Shown here: in pieces, positions 22,101 to 27,346 of the stretch
Layout: each line of letters opens with the position of its first letter
Numbering within the stretch: the first letter of the stretch is position 1
Source: an uncultured Clostridia bacterium
GTDB taxonomy: Bacteria; Bacillota; Clostridia; Christensenellales; Borkfalkiaceae
NCBI GenBank assembly: GCA_947629535.1
Contig: CANREC010000003.1
Coordinates: forward strand, 1 to 57,756
Length of the DNA: 57,756 nt
Direction: 5' to 3'
Position numbers and translations under genes: made by a program
The notes under the pieces: model-generated
Seen by the model: the letters and a program-made list of their open reading frames with translations, nothing else
The model's database searches: none
Told to the model about the DNA's origin: nothing

Positions 22101-23490
22101 GAAGGTTTGCCTTGGTGGGCGTACCGGAACCGGACCTCCAGCTTGCGGTAGGACCCGAGAAGTTGGTGAGCCTTACCCAAGAGGAGCTTTCGCCCGTGGT
22201 ACCGGCATTTTCGCCGTTATTCATATATATATCGCCGTTGCTGAGGTTGATGTAGTAGTCGCCCTCATGCCCGCTGATAGTAGGCTCGCCATTACCCTTG
22301 AACCACTGCGTGGCATAGATGCCCGTGTGGTTGCCCATGATGACCCACTCTCTCGTGGCTGCGTCAAAGGAGACGAGCGCGTCGATGAGTTTGACCCATG
22401 CGGAAGTCTCGCCATCTTTCGTCAAGAGATAGATGGCGCCGTTTTCGGTATCGAGATAGAAATCACCTGTGTTGCCGCTGACGTAGCTTGCGCTCGTTGC
22501 ATCGGCCGAGGGAGCGCCCTCACCGGAATGCCAAACGGTGCCGCCCGAGGTGAACCCGGTCTTGACGCCGTTCACGACCCAGTGGCCGTCCTCGTCTATG
22601 TAAGCGTCGCCCTTGGCGGAAACGTGCGTATCGGTCGTGCCGATCCACCAATTGCCATTCTGGCCGACGTAAGGCGTTTCGCCGTCGGCGCCCTTTTCGC
22701 CCTGCACATTGAACCCGGTGTCCACGCCGTTCACGAACCAGTGGAACTCACCGCTTTCCGTCTCATCGATCGTGAGGAAGGTGCTTGCGGGTTGGTGCGT
22801 GTCGTTATCGCCGACCCACCAGTTGCCGTTCTTGCCGATATAGGGAACGATGGTTTCCGCCTCGGCCTTGACGCCTGTGCACGTTTCGCCGATATACCAG
22901 TAGCCGCCCTGCTCGCCCTTGTCGGCATCGCCGATATGGGGAACTTCGACTTTGCCAACGGGCTGGCCGTTGAGATACCACTGGTTATTCTCGTATGTAA
23001 TTTCAGGCCATGCGCGCTGTTCGGTCTTTTTGCCGCCGATGTACCAATAGCCGTCAGCCCCGATCGTGGGGGTGAGGCCGTCGGTGCCGCCCGCTTTTAC
23101 GCCCGTATCTCTCGAGCCGACATACCAGTTGCCCGCCACTTCGCCGTTGGAACCGTCACTGATACGCGGAACCGTATCGGCGTCGGCGCCCTTGATGTTC
23201 AGCGAAAGAGCCCAACCGGTCGCATTCTTTTCGTATACGTCGCCGTTCTGCTTGTTGAGATAGAAGTCGCCCTCTTTCCCGACAGATTCGGAGGGGGCGC
23301 CATCACCCGTGTACCATTTCGAGCCGTCCATACCCTGCTCGCCCTGTACGGGTTCGTTCGTGCCACCCATGCCGTTCGACATACCAATGCCGAGCGTGGT
23401 GACGGCGGCGATCATGAGACAAGCGCATACGATGATCAGTACGAGCAGCGCAATAAAGCCCTTGTCCTTCTTCTTGCCTTCAGCACTCAT
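10180..23490 (-). CDS. Giant (about 4436 aa) N-terminally membrane-anchored, GLUG-repeat surface protein
   Basis: ATG at 23490 with GGAG upstream; MSAEGKKKDKGFIALLVLIIVCACLMIAAVTTLGIG single TM; N-terminal GDFYLxxxNGxVY and GxNGNWWIGxxDT repeats; then about 9-10 modules with IG...HPFNGTFDG..KxISNL and VGGLVG-like (GLUG) motifs. Confidence 0.85.
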   Translation of the reverse strand: MSAEGKKKDKGFIALLVLIIVCACLMIAAVTTLGIGMSNGMGGTNEPVQGEQGMDGSKWYTGDGAPSESVGKEGDFYLNKQNGDVYEKNATGWALSLNIKGADADTVPRISDGSNGEVAGNWYVGSRDTGVKAGGTDGLTPTIGADGYWYIGGKKTEQRAWPEITYENNQWYLNGQPVGKVEVPHIGDADKGEQGGYWYIGETCTGVKAEAETIVPYIGKNGNWWVGDNDTHQPASTFLTIDETESGEFHWFVNGVDTGFNVQGEKGADGETPYVGQNGNWWIGTTDTHVSAKGDAYIDEDGHWVVNGVKTGFTSGGTVWHSGEGAPSADATSASYVSGNTGDFYLDTENGAIYLLTKDGETSAWVKLIDALVSFDAATREWVIMGNHTGIYATQWFKGNGEPTISGHEGDYYINLSNGDIYMNNGENAGTTGESSSWVRLTNFSGPTASWRSGSGTPTKANLPGIPGDMYIDTDTGCVYQFGASGWTMIDDFVINGTVGQRGTRMFAGKGAPTEVKDALPGDYYFDTKNGVIYTLKTVVNDQQQWEAINLDDPLAGNRWLSGPVDPADVLDENSEYPELKALLEGASNYDIYINSETKSVWQLTPAASGDSAWVNLGSLDIENATHHATKWFYGTEDPTDADFDKKVPGALDDDFYLQTFYAFSGLTGFKMYALQNTTWNLILDMTSKADAETEYNIPNYDALKSFRDSVNGKYTEKDNPSYSGSKITLTGAVTIPEGDTSVIGDKTAGTNDYVFSGTLDGQWTGGSIDAEQGNTYIQGINGTLFGTLKNATLQNLDLYGDLSQAEFDTSKTASVLAKSFGLAKALEESNTFYNVRLTLTSAQGSVVIYWDNSQNVSVTVNGNAQAKPSPVAAAAETEAQQLVLDNKGKLDLGTASFTFNNIVLSGNSYFRVSDAVSFALKNSYIATAYTAGNECHNAPIFSDGQLEGEFEFTLDNNVFTTARAAYMYRKVQTATITGNVFGSEDARMSDEWAVKFMQIGTNAKFDISNNTVYGATVASGDNTSFYAFYFYSDDVNAHTAENAYTAKFEANTINVTDGATEKGNFGIVKVESDYVGSEDKGAKGKIYFLAEKDGKTNTVNGSADLFNAVAYTTHDGKNTSSDKAFSLIAFNAEFDGEKLTKGYVYLGTDFGSEHSYKAENLQDTDVKDGTTNHNVWIIDLAFEDPLGYVQHVADHTDHYYINNVEGFLTFHDFVNNKTNYADKTVVQTCSLDLEEVKTAGITKLPVEYKGNWVNSLGTETNPFKGTYDGSYDGTVNTISNLTSAFFAYTDGAAVKDLKVNGVTVGGTENVGALISVAKSDTTIENVAITGATLTLNAPNAGATDNANSIGAFVGTAEGTVTLKAVSATEVEYDNTYAAQNKNFNVYNHGLVGSTSSGEEANITVQVGPGSATDKEYTLGNEFSAIFQGYIVATKLNLDATFGINDNADQVLWTAHDLDGFLNFTTIVNKGYNSYANETVAIGAPELDLTGHVDENTGKSLWTGIGNEAHAFKGTLMGVKVNGSYSKITGLTSALFANLEGTVKDLVIDGMTLNVDEEGKLVGLVATKAGNEKAAVIDNVSVSATSATTKVTVPPASTGAAATTKDVDAVKASDLAAAPYAFYSGEGKYTVVNSTITIGLALSKITFTAETDKASAANVTFEGDKSFAVENETFNLRGFDDPESTEPAGGDKNIVKPLAANYTFDGIKFTGSSSLDIAYASGLTLNNSVADVTYSAEGARMAFIRANKDPEADNAFGALSLNITNNTITVSTAEGDKTNLPNAIYVMWNKLQDGSVISGNTLGSTEKPLAHDAIKLSEFADEAVITIENNTIYGTTAEGDFTAFNFVQAKATAATKPATLKLNGNKVNVETSSQAKSADKPTAYANKFMLLETEGYDSINAYAYFKTYLDSANEIKTINKKTTSDATATTPTYQYESSDARSVVYEDIFNTLGSINGKETNELALFVGYGVAYNESGKITAGNFVFGQDEYWYVNGETKQTLSGNADMFKAAITELYNDVAADNAANMHIVIGNDFGRNLADFDATSGEGKATGTPYYIYSNPTGLETFKALVEAGYDFEGKTVKLDIGASKNVETDQYTLDLSAYIGTDNAWAPIGQAHPFNGTFDGAYQVEEETRYWQIVGLTYTGAATSFGFFAQTGEDAVIKNLTFTATITVNTGAAATAGAGNLYIGVVTAEAAGSTFENISVTGTSITVAKGTQKDATDPNVAAIGLVAGYANGGTFSNITISGANVTSNGANVGGIIGKAAGEVAVTGALVGVNAVANPAGQMPYEPATGSAAVNLTGTAAVGGVIGAVEKAMEGSNSITVGGEKDTPDTVSVYCGANVNMTNAVNDTFLKIGGIIGYVDSTGSSSTYTLNNVHFNGKLSRTIKANAPTETNNVTTVYANYGLVGSDTTEGISKLTIKNSTNGSEPVKGYKQHTVWDNNGYDATKSNYQISTAEGLAYFAQQVNGGKDYAGETVKVVADIDLSAYTGDKAWTPIGTTSHAFNGTFTAEKTVEEGATGAAINVDGKATGYTFLADAYTISNLNVALHKAHNFAAGAEETCVAAEPAGLFGVTGDDATIEYLNINGATVTGHEYIGTIVGKANGAAFNNITIANATLTGHHFVGGLAGHVTGEGTIEKVTVVGLNATAYPDTTKASTATKLDNGDKVGGLLGYINVEAKTITGNVVAYSNVTAYRDIGGLVGMDNGSGTDTGKSTFEDNTVDNVTINVKRTGFKEAGDFLGYSTEDYVEEKPQNAEWFVGRRGYTDASVNEADGTSNNARKNVTINYADAYNASHFIFDNGAWHISNITGLLTFRGLSSAEVTGGGEATHSNGTYKDRFADATVVLDADLDLSELEDETWDSVTNFKGTFDGRGHKISNMTVNAATGLAGLFANLSGATVQDLTIENANVTGGTAGVLAGEATDATIKNVTLSGTNTVTANGASAIAGGLVGKFTGSTAGKSIENITIGGTLNVTAQNTTSTTGGESATVLAGNAGGLVGSVEGTNGVELNAIDINVSAGTVRAATAGGVIGSAAGKVTVGATADTPTGEPSVTVPVYTVSSNMAVEGTTTAGGFAGTVTAASTSVSDVHITGNVTGTTAAAGFIGVLNAAGTYGNTAAIVVETTVSAGENGTAAAFATYGENAKTATVTQFTFRGTLTGKTTVYLKGVKADGSPADNTPTFKSSYVYISGKTTGYKETDFFFFGAYADVNSNAHESAVGEYFIMTQDGFMNFFAHLNGGHNFADETVVLTTDITLNAWTVPTGTFSGTFEGNNYTVKLENVSNPVYTTLFGTVKVTSDTKLAVINELKLEGLAVANTLENVTLSKVEVKLSVSAVNKALYGLAETKTGNKVTVSDSSIEIKCDDYEAKFTWDHEGKVAGGNVDTTNAFIIKTVAGLQYLAQVVNGGIGYEESTVLLDIDLDLSELEGTWEPIGNTADNPFKGTFDGGNKKISNLVMQPAEAQAAAEAPATTVAGLFGFITGKDAGNVAKVKNLTLSYVALTQNVDYAGALAGSIENATLSGITIGVMGESNNTVYISSGKDGASVGGVAGYMKNVTLNGITVVGNKNANSASVQATSTAKEAGYVGGIAGQVKGLTVETEGELSVTDMFIYGSENAGGLFGKVSGAEDLAIASATFSGRVEGSNGYNEETFGLVGSVELGSGKTLSFTGYDVTLTEASGFATEFKSNNEGTKDDTKVIEINSVAGLKHLRDMIDGGRTYEGYTITLAYAKYDLGVIYPIGGAFKGTFSGVAKSETEAEYPVITYTMSAENQVDYKVGFFGTLDGAKVEKVVFSNVKINAALSRGVGVLAAKADNATITNVTVTGETEVLGGVWVGGIVGYAVSTTFSGNSVTGTEETPIMLSVQNYKLGGIAGYLEGGAVTSNTLEYVTLKALPTTGVNADDGYGMIGGLVGGGSSAETAKTEISVNTLTGILIDASEGDKDYQKYTGALVGNPGAGEIKSNKGSGETQDGSFDVVIKVGQATDPTGEGFVGANAGTMACKLGEGETANTVKVQWINIIKDADELLAFAKAANAAENGYNGRYFLLADGVDLTDYTGKTGKKAAWTPIGTADHPFEGTFDGNGKKVSNLNASGTGAVGFFGVLNGTLKNITFDNATVTGEQAGVIAGSSKAATLEKVTLIGTLNITYAKPTKDALDNPAIGILIGVLTEGTLTVTDVEIDNTTVEHTKATLDYGADFKTNNDELKFHNYFLGYVAKNIEDTPTIVGKLGEQPGLTVEVKHMPNDVVFESATQPGQVPGSGMLIHTGVNLIINGEVEVKDGIGDGAGRTIIEVDHTAFNSYDGNGGIGEGIVSGTITIKNVHFKRVEGKDGNATGYPLVLGGDSTANVTFEKCTFDNLFSAIYINRITAGKGVHVTFKACKFINNTQFCVGIDPVSDSKLVDIKFEGTNEFGTTKKCEREGYVPADAPAQG
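11200..19760 (-). repeat. Tandem divergent GLUG-type protein modules (W-x-P-I-G-T...F-x-G-T-F-D-G...I-S-N-L) inside the giant CDS
   Basis: Module signature recurs, e.g. AWTPIGTADHPFEGTFDGNGKKVSNL, TWEPIGNTADNPFKGTFDGGNKKISNL, AWAPIGQAHPFNGTFDG, AWTPIGTTSHAFNGTFTAE, SLGTETNPFKGTYDGSYDGTVNTISNL. Confidence 0.75.
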
Positions 23491-23865
23491 GCTTTTCTCC
23501 TCTTGACACAGATTAGATTTTTTCTTTTTTTCTTTCGTCCGCACCTGCCGACCGCGCACACGCGATTCTTGTCTCTCGTGCATGTCACGCGCACACGCGT
23601 GAGGCGACAATCGTGGACTCTATGTCATACGTTTCGATTATATCACGATTGAAAGGGCAAGTCAATGATTTGAACGGAAAAATCTTTTATAAATTCTTCT
23701 TTTTTTGAAAAATTTTTTCCAAAACGGTGGAATTCCGAAAAATTCGGACATAAATTGTACATGCGTACAAGATAAAAAGCGGAAAAATGAAAATTTCTTT
23801 CCGCCCCCCGCTTCCGGAACGGGCGGGAGAGCGGACGGAAGAATTTTCCAGTCCATGCGGAAAGC

Positions 23866-24603
23866 TCAGCGAGGAATGCCGTCAAGACAGGCGAAGAGAT
23901 CGTCCGCAAGCGCGGCGCATGCGGGAGAGACGAGGCGCATCGCCCCGAGGCTCTGAAGAGCGCGGAGCTGTTCGGCATTCTCGACGCCCGAACATTCCAC
24001 AGAAATTTTGCCCTCGGAGGCCTCGGCGGCACGGAGCAGGAACTGCGTCTCGCCCCGCACGCAGACACCGTCCGCTCTCCCCTCGCAGGCGGCCTTCGTC
24101 CCGAGCGCGACGTCCTCTTCCCCGAGCGAATGGTCCTCGAGGGAGAGAATGACCGTCCGCCCCTTTGCGGCTCTTTTCACCCTTCTGACTTCCCGCCTGA
24201 GATAGGAAAGATTGCCGCCGTAGAGCGCCGAATAGCAGGGAATGAGGCGGATCTCCCCAGCGCCCGCCCCGACCGCCCGCTTGGTCTCATACTTTTTGAC
24301 GGCGGGGAGCGTTTCCCCGTTGCCGCCGACGATGCAGATGACGCGCACGCCGCAGCCTCCGAGGAACTTTGCGGCCGCGGAGGCGTTCACGGGAGAGACG
24401 AGCACGCCGCCCATGCTGTATTTTTTGGCAAATTCGCAAGTTTTCTTGAGAAAGGCCCTGTCCGTCTCGCGGCGGGAGGCGTCGGCGATGAGTTTTTTGA
24501 GCGTGAGAAGGATCTCGGCCTCCTTCCGCGTGCGTTTGAATTCGGTGAATTCGGCCTTTTCTTCGGGCGTGAGAAAATCCCCTGCGATCGTTTCCATGCG
24601 CAT
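23866..24603 (-). CDS. DeoC-like (deoxyribose-phosphate aldolase fold) protein, probably without canonical catalytic residues
   Basis: FAKKYSMGGVLVSPVNASAAAKFLGGCGVRVICIVGGNGETLPAVKKYETKRAVGAGAGEIRLIPCYSALYGGNLSYLRREV resembles the DeoC core layout; start at MRMETIAGDF rather than the upstream ORF extension. Confidence 0.55.
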   Translation of the reverse strand: MRMETIAGDFLTPEEKAEFTEFKRTRKEAEILLTLKKLIADASRRETDRAFLKKTCEFAKKYSMGGVLVSPVNASAAAKFLGGCGVRVICIVGGNGETLPAVKKYETKRAVGAGAGEIRLIPCYSALYGGNLSYLRREVRRVKRAAKGRTVILSLEDHSLGEEDVALGTKAACEGRADGVCVRGETQFLLRAAEASEGKISVECSGVENAEQLRALQSLGAMRLVSPACAALADDLFACLDGIPR

Positions 24604-24678
24604 ATTTTTCCCTAAAAATTCACCCTGTATGCCATTTTTTCGCAGAATGTGACAGCGGGCATGTGATATGATCTGGGC

Positions 24679-24933
24679 ATGGTCCTTCTCTCCATCCAAT
24701 CCCAAGGGGCGATATATACCGTCATCCTGTTCGTGCTCTGCGCCGTCTTTGTGCATGCCTTCCGTCTCGCAAAGATCGGGTATAAGTCCATGAAAAAGAG
24801 GCCTTCCGACAAGAAGGAGCCCAAGAGCTCCGCACACGCCGAAAAGCCCGAACCCGTCTACTACATCGTCGAACGCAAAAAAAAGCGCCCGAAGGCGGAA
24901 TACTCCGACCCCAAGCGCATTTCTTTCAAATGA
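24679..24933 (+). CDS. Small single-TM protein, unknown function
   Basis: 84 aa with N-terminal hydrophobic helix GAIYTVILFVLCAVFVHAFRLAKIGY and basic tail YYIVERKKKRPKAEYSDPKRISFK. Confidence 0.6.
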   Translation: MVLLSIQSQGAIYTVILFVLCAVFVHAFRLAKIGYKSMKKRPSDKKEPKSSAHAEKPEPVYYIVERKKKRPKAEYSDPKRISFK

Positions 24934-24978
24934 CCCGCTTCTGACGCCGCCATATCTCATGCGGTCCGCACGGCGGGA

Positions 24979-25326
24979 TCACCCCTCGTAGTGCTCGAGA
25001 TTCCGTCCGCTGTCCCACAGCCGCTCAAGGTAGTAGAACAGGCGGGATTCCTCGTGAAAGACGTGAACGACGACGTCGCCGTAGTCGAGCACGCCCCATC
25101 TGCCCTCGCGCACGCCCTCGGTGCGGACGGGCGTGAGACCTGCCTTCTCGAGTTCCTCTTCCACATTGTCGCATAGCGCCTTGACCTGCGTGGTCGATTT
25201 GCCGCTCGCGATGACAAAGTAGGAGCAGACGACCGTCTGGTCCTCAACGTTGAGGATGACGATGTCCTCGCCCTTCTTGTCGGAGAGTGCCTTGCATGCC
25301 GATCTTGCGATTTCGTAGCTTTCCAT
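24979..25326 (-). CDS. rsfS: Ribosome silencing factor RsfS
   Basis: KKGEDIVILNVEDQTVVCSYFVIASGKSTTQVKAL...GVREGRWGVLDYGDVVVHVFHEESRLFYYLERLW. Confidence 0.95.
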   Translation of the reverse strand: MESYEIARSACKALSDKKGEDIVILNVEDQTVVCSYFVIASGKSTTQVKALCDNVEEELEKAGLTPVRTEGVREGRWGVLDYGDVVVHVFHEESRLFYYLERLWDSGRNLEHYEG

Positions 25327-25368
25327 AATTTTCCCCTTTATTGCATTAAATTAAAATTTATTCAAAAA

Positions 25369-26508
25369 TTATGCATAATTGCCGTGTGCTTTCATCCAGT
25401 CGAACGCCCTCTGCGTGAGCGGATAGACGGGTTCCCCCACGCTTTTGAGATAGGCGAGTTGGTGGCGAAGGGATAAAAACATGCACAGGTCGAGATCCTT
25501 CCAAAAGGCCTCGCGGAGCAAATCTATCCCCTCGAAGGCGCGGCCCTCCTCGAGCAGATCGGAAAGAAAAATGAGCTTTTCGAGCGGGGACATGTTCTCC
25601 CTTCCGCTCGTGTGGTAGCGAATGGCATTCAGGACGTCCTCATCGGTGACGTGAAAGACATTTTCCGCAAGATATGCGCCCGTAAACTGGTGCATGACGG
25701 GTGCGGGAACATCTGCCGGAAAAGGGAAATTTCGCAACATAGGGTCGTCTTTTTGCACATACTTCCCGCAGTCGTGGAGCATGGACGCGGTGAGGGCCTT
25801 CGCCTCGGGGATCGCCAGAGAACGGGCCCGCTTGCAGGCCATCCGCGCGACGCGTTCGCTGTGCTCTTTCCGCCCCTCTGTGAGGAGAGAAAGGGCGCCC
25901 TCGATATTTTTATAGCGATACATCTCCCCTTTGGCGATCTCGACGCAGACGTCTGTCGGGAGAACTTTTTTTGCCTCTTCCATGTTCCCGAAGGCAAGCG
26001 CGACGCGAAGATCGGTCGAGGAGACCTCCTCCCCCGTGAAGGACAGTTCGAGGAAATCACGGCCGAAACGGGTGCGGAAACGTTCATGAATATTATACAC
26101 GTCGTCCTTGCCCCTACCCGCGGCGACGAGCGTGACGTTCTGCAGGATATCTTCGGGGCCTTTCCAGAAAAAGAAGTTCTCGAGCATGTCCGCCCCGACG
26201 AGGAAAAAGAGCTCGGCGTCGGGGTATCTTTCTCTGTAGGCGCGGCAGGTGAGGAAGGTGTAGCTCGTCCCGCCCGCCTTCAGTTCGATGTCGTCGGCCG
26301 CGGCAAAATTCAAAGACCTGCATGCCGTTTGCAGGAGCTTGAGACGCTCTTCCCCGCTTGCGACGGGCCCAAAGGCCTTGTGGGGGGCGCGGCAGGATGG
26401 GATGAAGAACAGTCGATCGAGCCCGAGCTCCCTTTGTGCCGCCTCGGCAAAGCGGAGATGTTCTATGTGAACGGGGTCGAAAGAACCCCCGAAGAGCGCG
26501 ATCCTCAT
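25369..26508 (-). CDS. nadD: Fused nicotinate-nucleotide adenylyltransferase (NadD) / HD-domain YqeK-type hydrolase
   Basis: N-terminus MRIALFGGSFDPVHIEHLRFAE...SSTDLR (NadD), C-terminus HSERVARMACKRARSL...MLHDCGKYV...AIRYHTSGRENMSPLEKLIFLSDLLEEGRAFEG (YqeK HD). Confidence 0.93.
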   Translation of the reverse strand: MRIALFGGSFDPVHIEHLRFAEAAQRELGLDRLFFIPSCRAPHKAFGPVASGEERLKLLQTACRSLNFAAADDIELKAGGTSYTFLTCRAYRERYPDAELFFLVGADMLENFFFWKGPEDILQNVTLVAAGRGKDDVYNIHERFRTRFGRDFLELSFTGEEVSSTDLRVALAFGNMEEAKKVLPTDVCVEIAKGEMYRYKNIEGALSLLTEGRKEHSERVARMACKRARSLAIPEAKALTASMLHDCGKYVQKDDPMLRNFPFPADVPAPVMHQFTGAYLAENVFHVTDEDVLNAIRYHTSGRENMSPLEKLIFLSDLLEEGRAFEGIDLLREAFWKDLDLCMFLSLRHQLAYLKSVGEPVYPLTQRAFDWMKAHGNYA

Positions 26509-26581
26509 GCTTTGATTATACAATACTTTTCCGCCGTTTGCAAGTTTAATTTGCGATATTTCCGTCAAAAATTTCCCTGAT

Positions 26582-27346
26582 ATGAAACGTTTTACGCTTG
26601 CGGACGTCCTCGACGTCCTGTTTTATACCCTTTCCGTCTGTTTTGTCGCTTTCGGGATCCTGCGCTACTTCCGTCTGAACGTCTGGCTCAGTCTTCTCTT
26701 CTCCCTGCTCTTTGCCGCGGCCACCTGCGTCGGGACGGGCCTTCTGCTCTCAAGCAGCCGCCGAAAAAAGGTACAGGGAAAGCGTGAAAAGGAAGATCGG
26801 GATTCCCTTCTTCTGCATCTCGCGCTCGAAAAAGAGGAACGGGTACGGGCGGAGCTCCTCACGGCGCTCCTTGCGGACGGACGGACGGCCAACCTGAAGG
26901 GAGACGTTCTCGAAGAAAACGGAACGCTTCTCGTCCCCCTTTTCACGATGGAACCCCTCTCCGCCGATACGGTGGCGCGTCTTTTGAAAACGTATGAGAG
27001 CACGCCCTTCACCGTCGTATGCAACAGCGTGACTGCCGAGGCGGAAAAACTGCTGTTTCGGTTCGAAAAAGGGCTCTTGCAAGGGGATGAAGTCTATACG
27101 CTCTTCGCGAGGACGAATACGACGCCGCATCCGCTGATCTGCGGACAGCTCCCCCGCCGCTCGCTGCGGGCAAACATCCGACGGTCCTTCTCCAAAAAGA
27201 ACGCCCGTCCCTTCTTTGTGAGCGGGCTCGTGCTCCTGACGATGAGCCTCTTCACGATCTTTCCCCTCTACTACCTCATCTCGGGATGCGTCCTGCTCGT
27301 GACGGCGGTGCTTGTGCGGGCAGTCGGGTTCACCGAGGCAGGCTGA
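26582..27346 (+). CDS. Membrane protein with N- and C-terminal TM pairs, unknown function
   Basis: 254 aa; hydrophobic segments at both ends (VLFYTLSVCFVAFGILRYF; FFVSGLVLLTMSLFTIFPLYYLISGCVLLVTAVLV). Confidence 0.65.
   Translation: MKRFTLADVLDVLFYTLSVCFVAFGILRYFRLNVWLSLLFSLLFAAATCVGTGLLLSSSRRKKVQGKREKEDRDSLLLHLALEKEERVRAELLTALLADGRTANLKGDVLEENGTLLVPLFTMEPLSADTVARLLKTYESTPFTVVCNSVTAEAEKLLFRFEKGLLQGDEVYTLFARTNTTPHPLICGQLPRRSLRANIRRSFSKKNARPFFVSGLVLLTMSLFTIFPLYYLISGCVLLVTAVLVRAVGFTEAG

Noticed and set aside
24604-24960. N-terminal extension of the DeoC-like ORF to 24960
   Set aside because: The extension overlaps the divergent small membrane-protein gene and has no homology-like pattern; MRMETIAG at 24603 is the more likely start.
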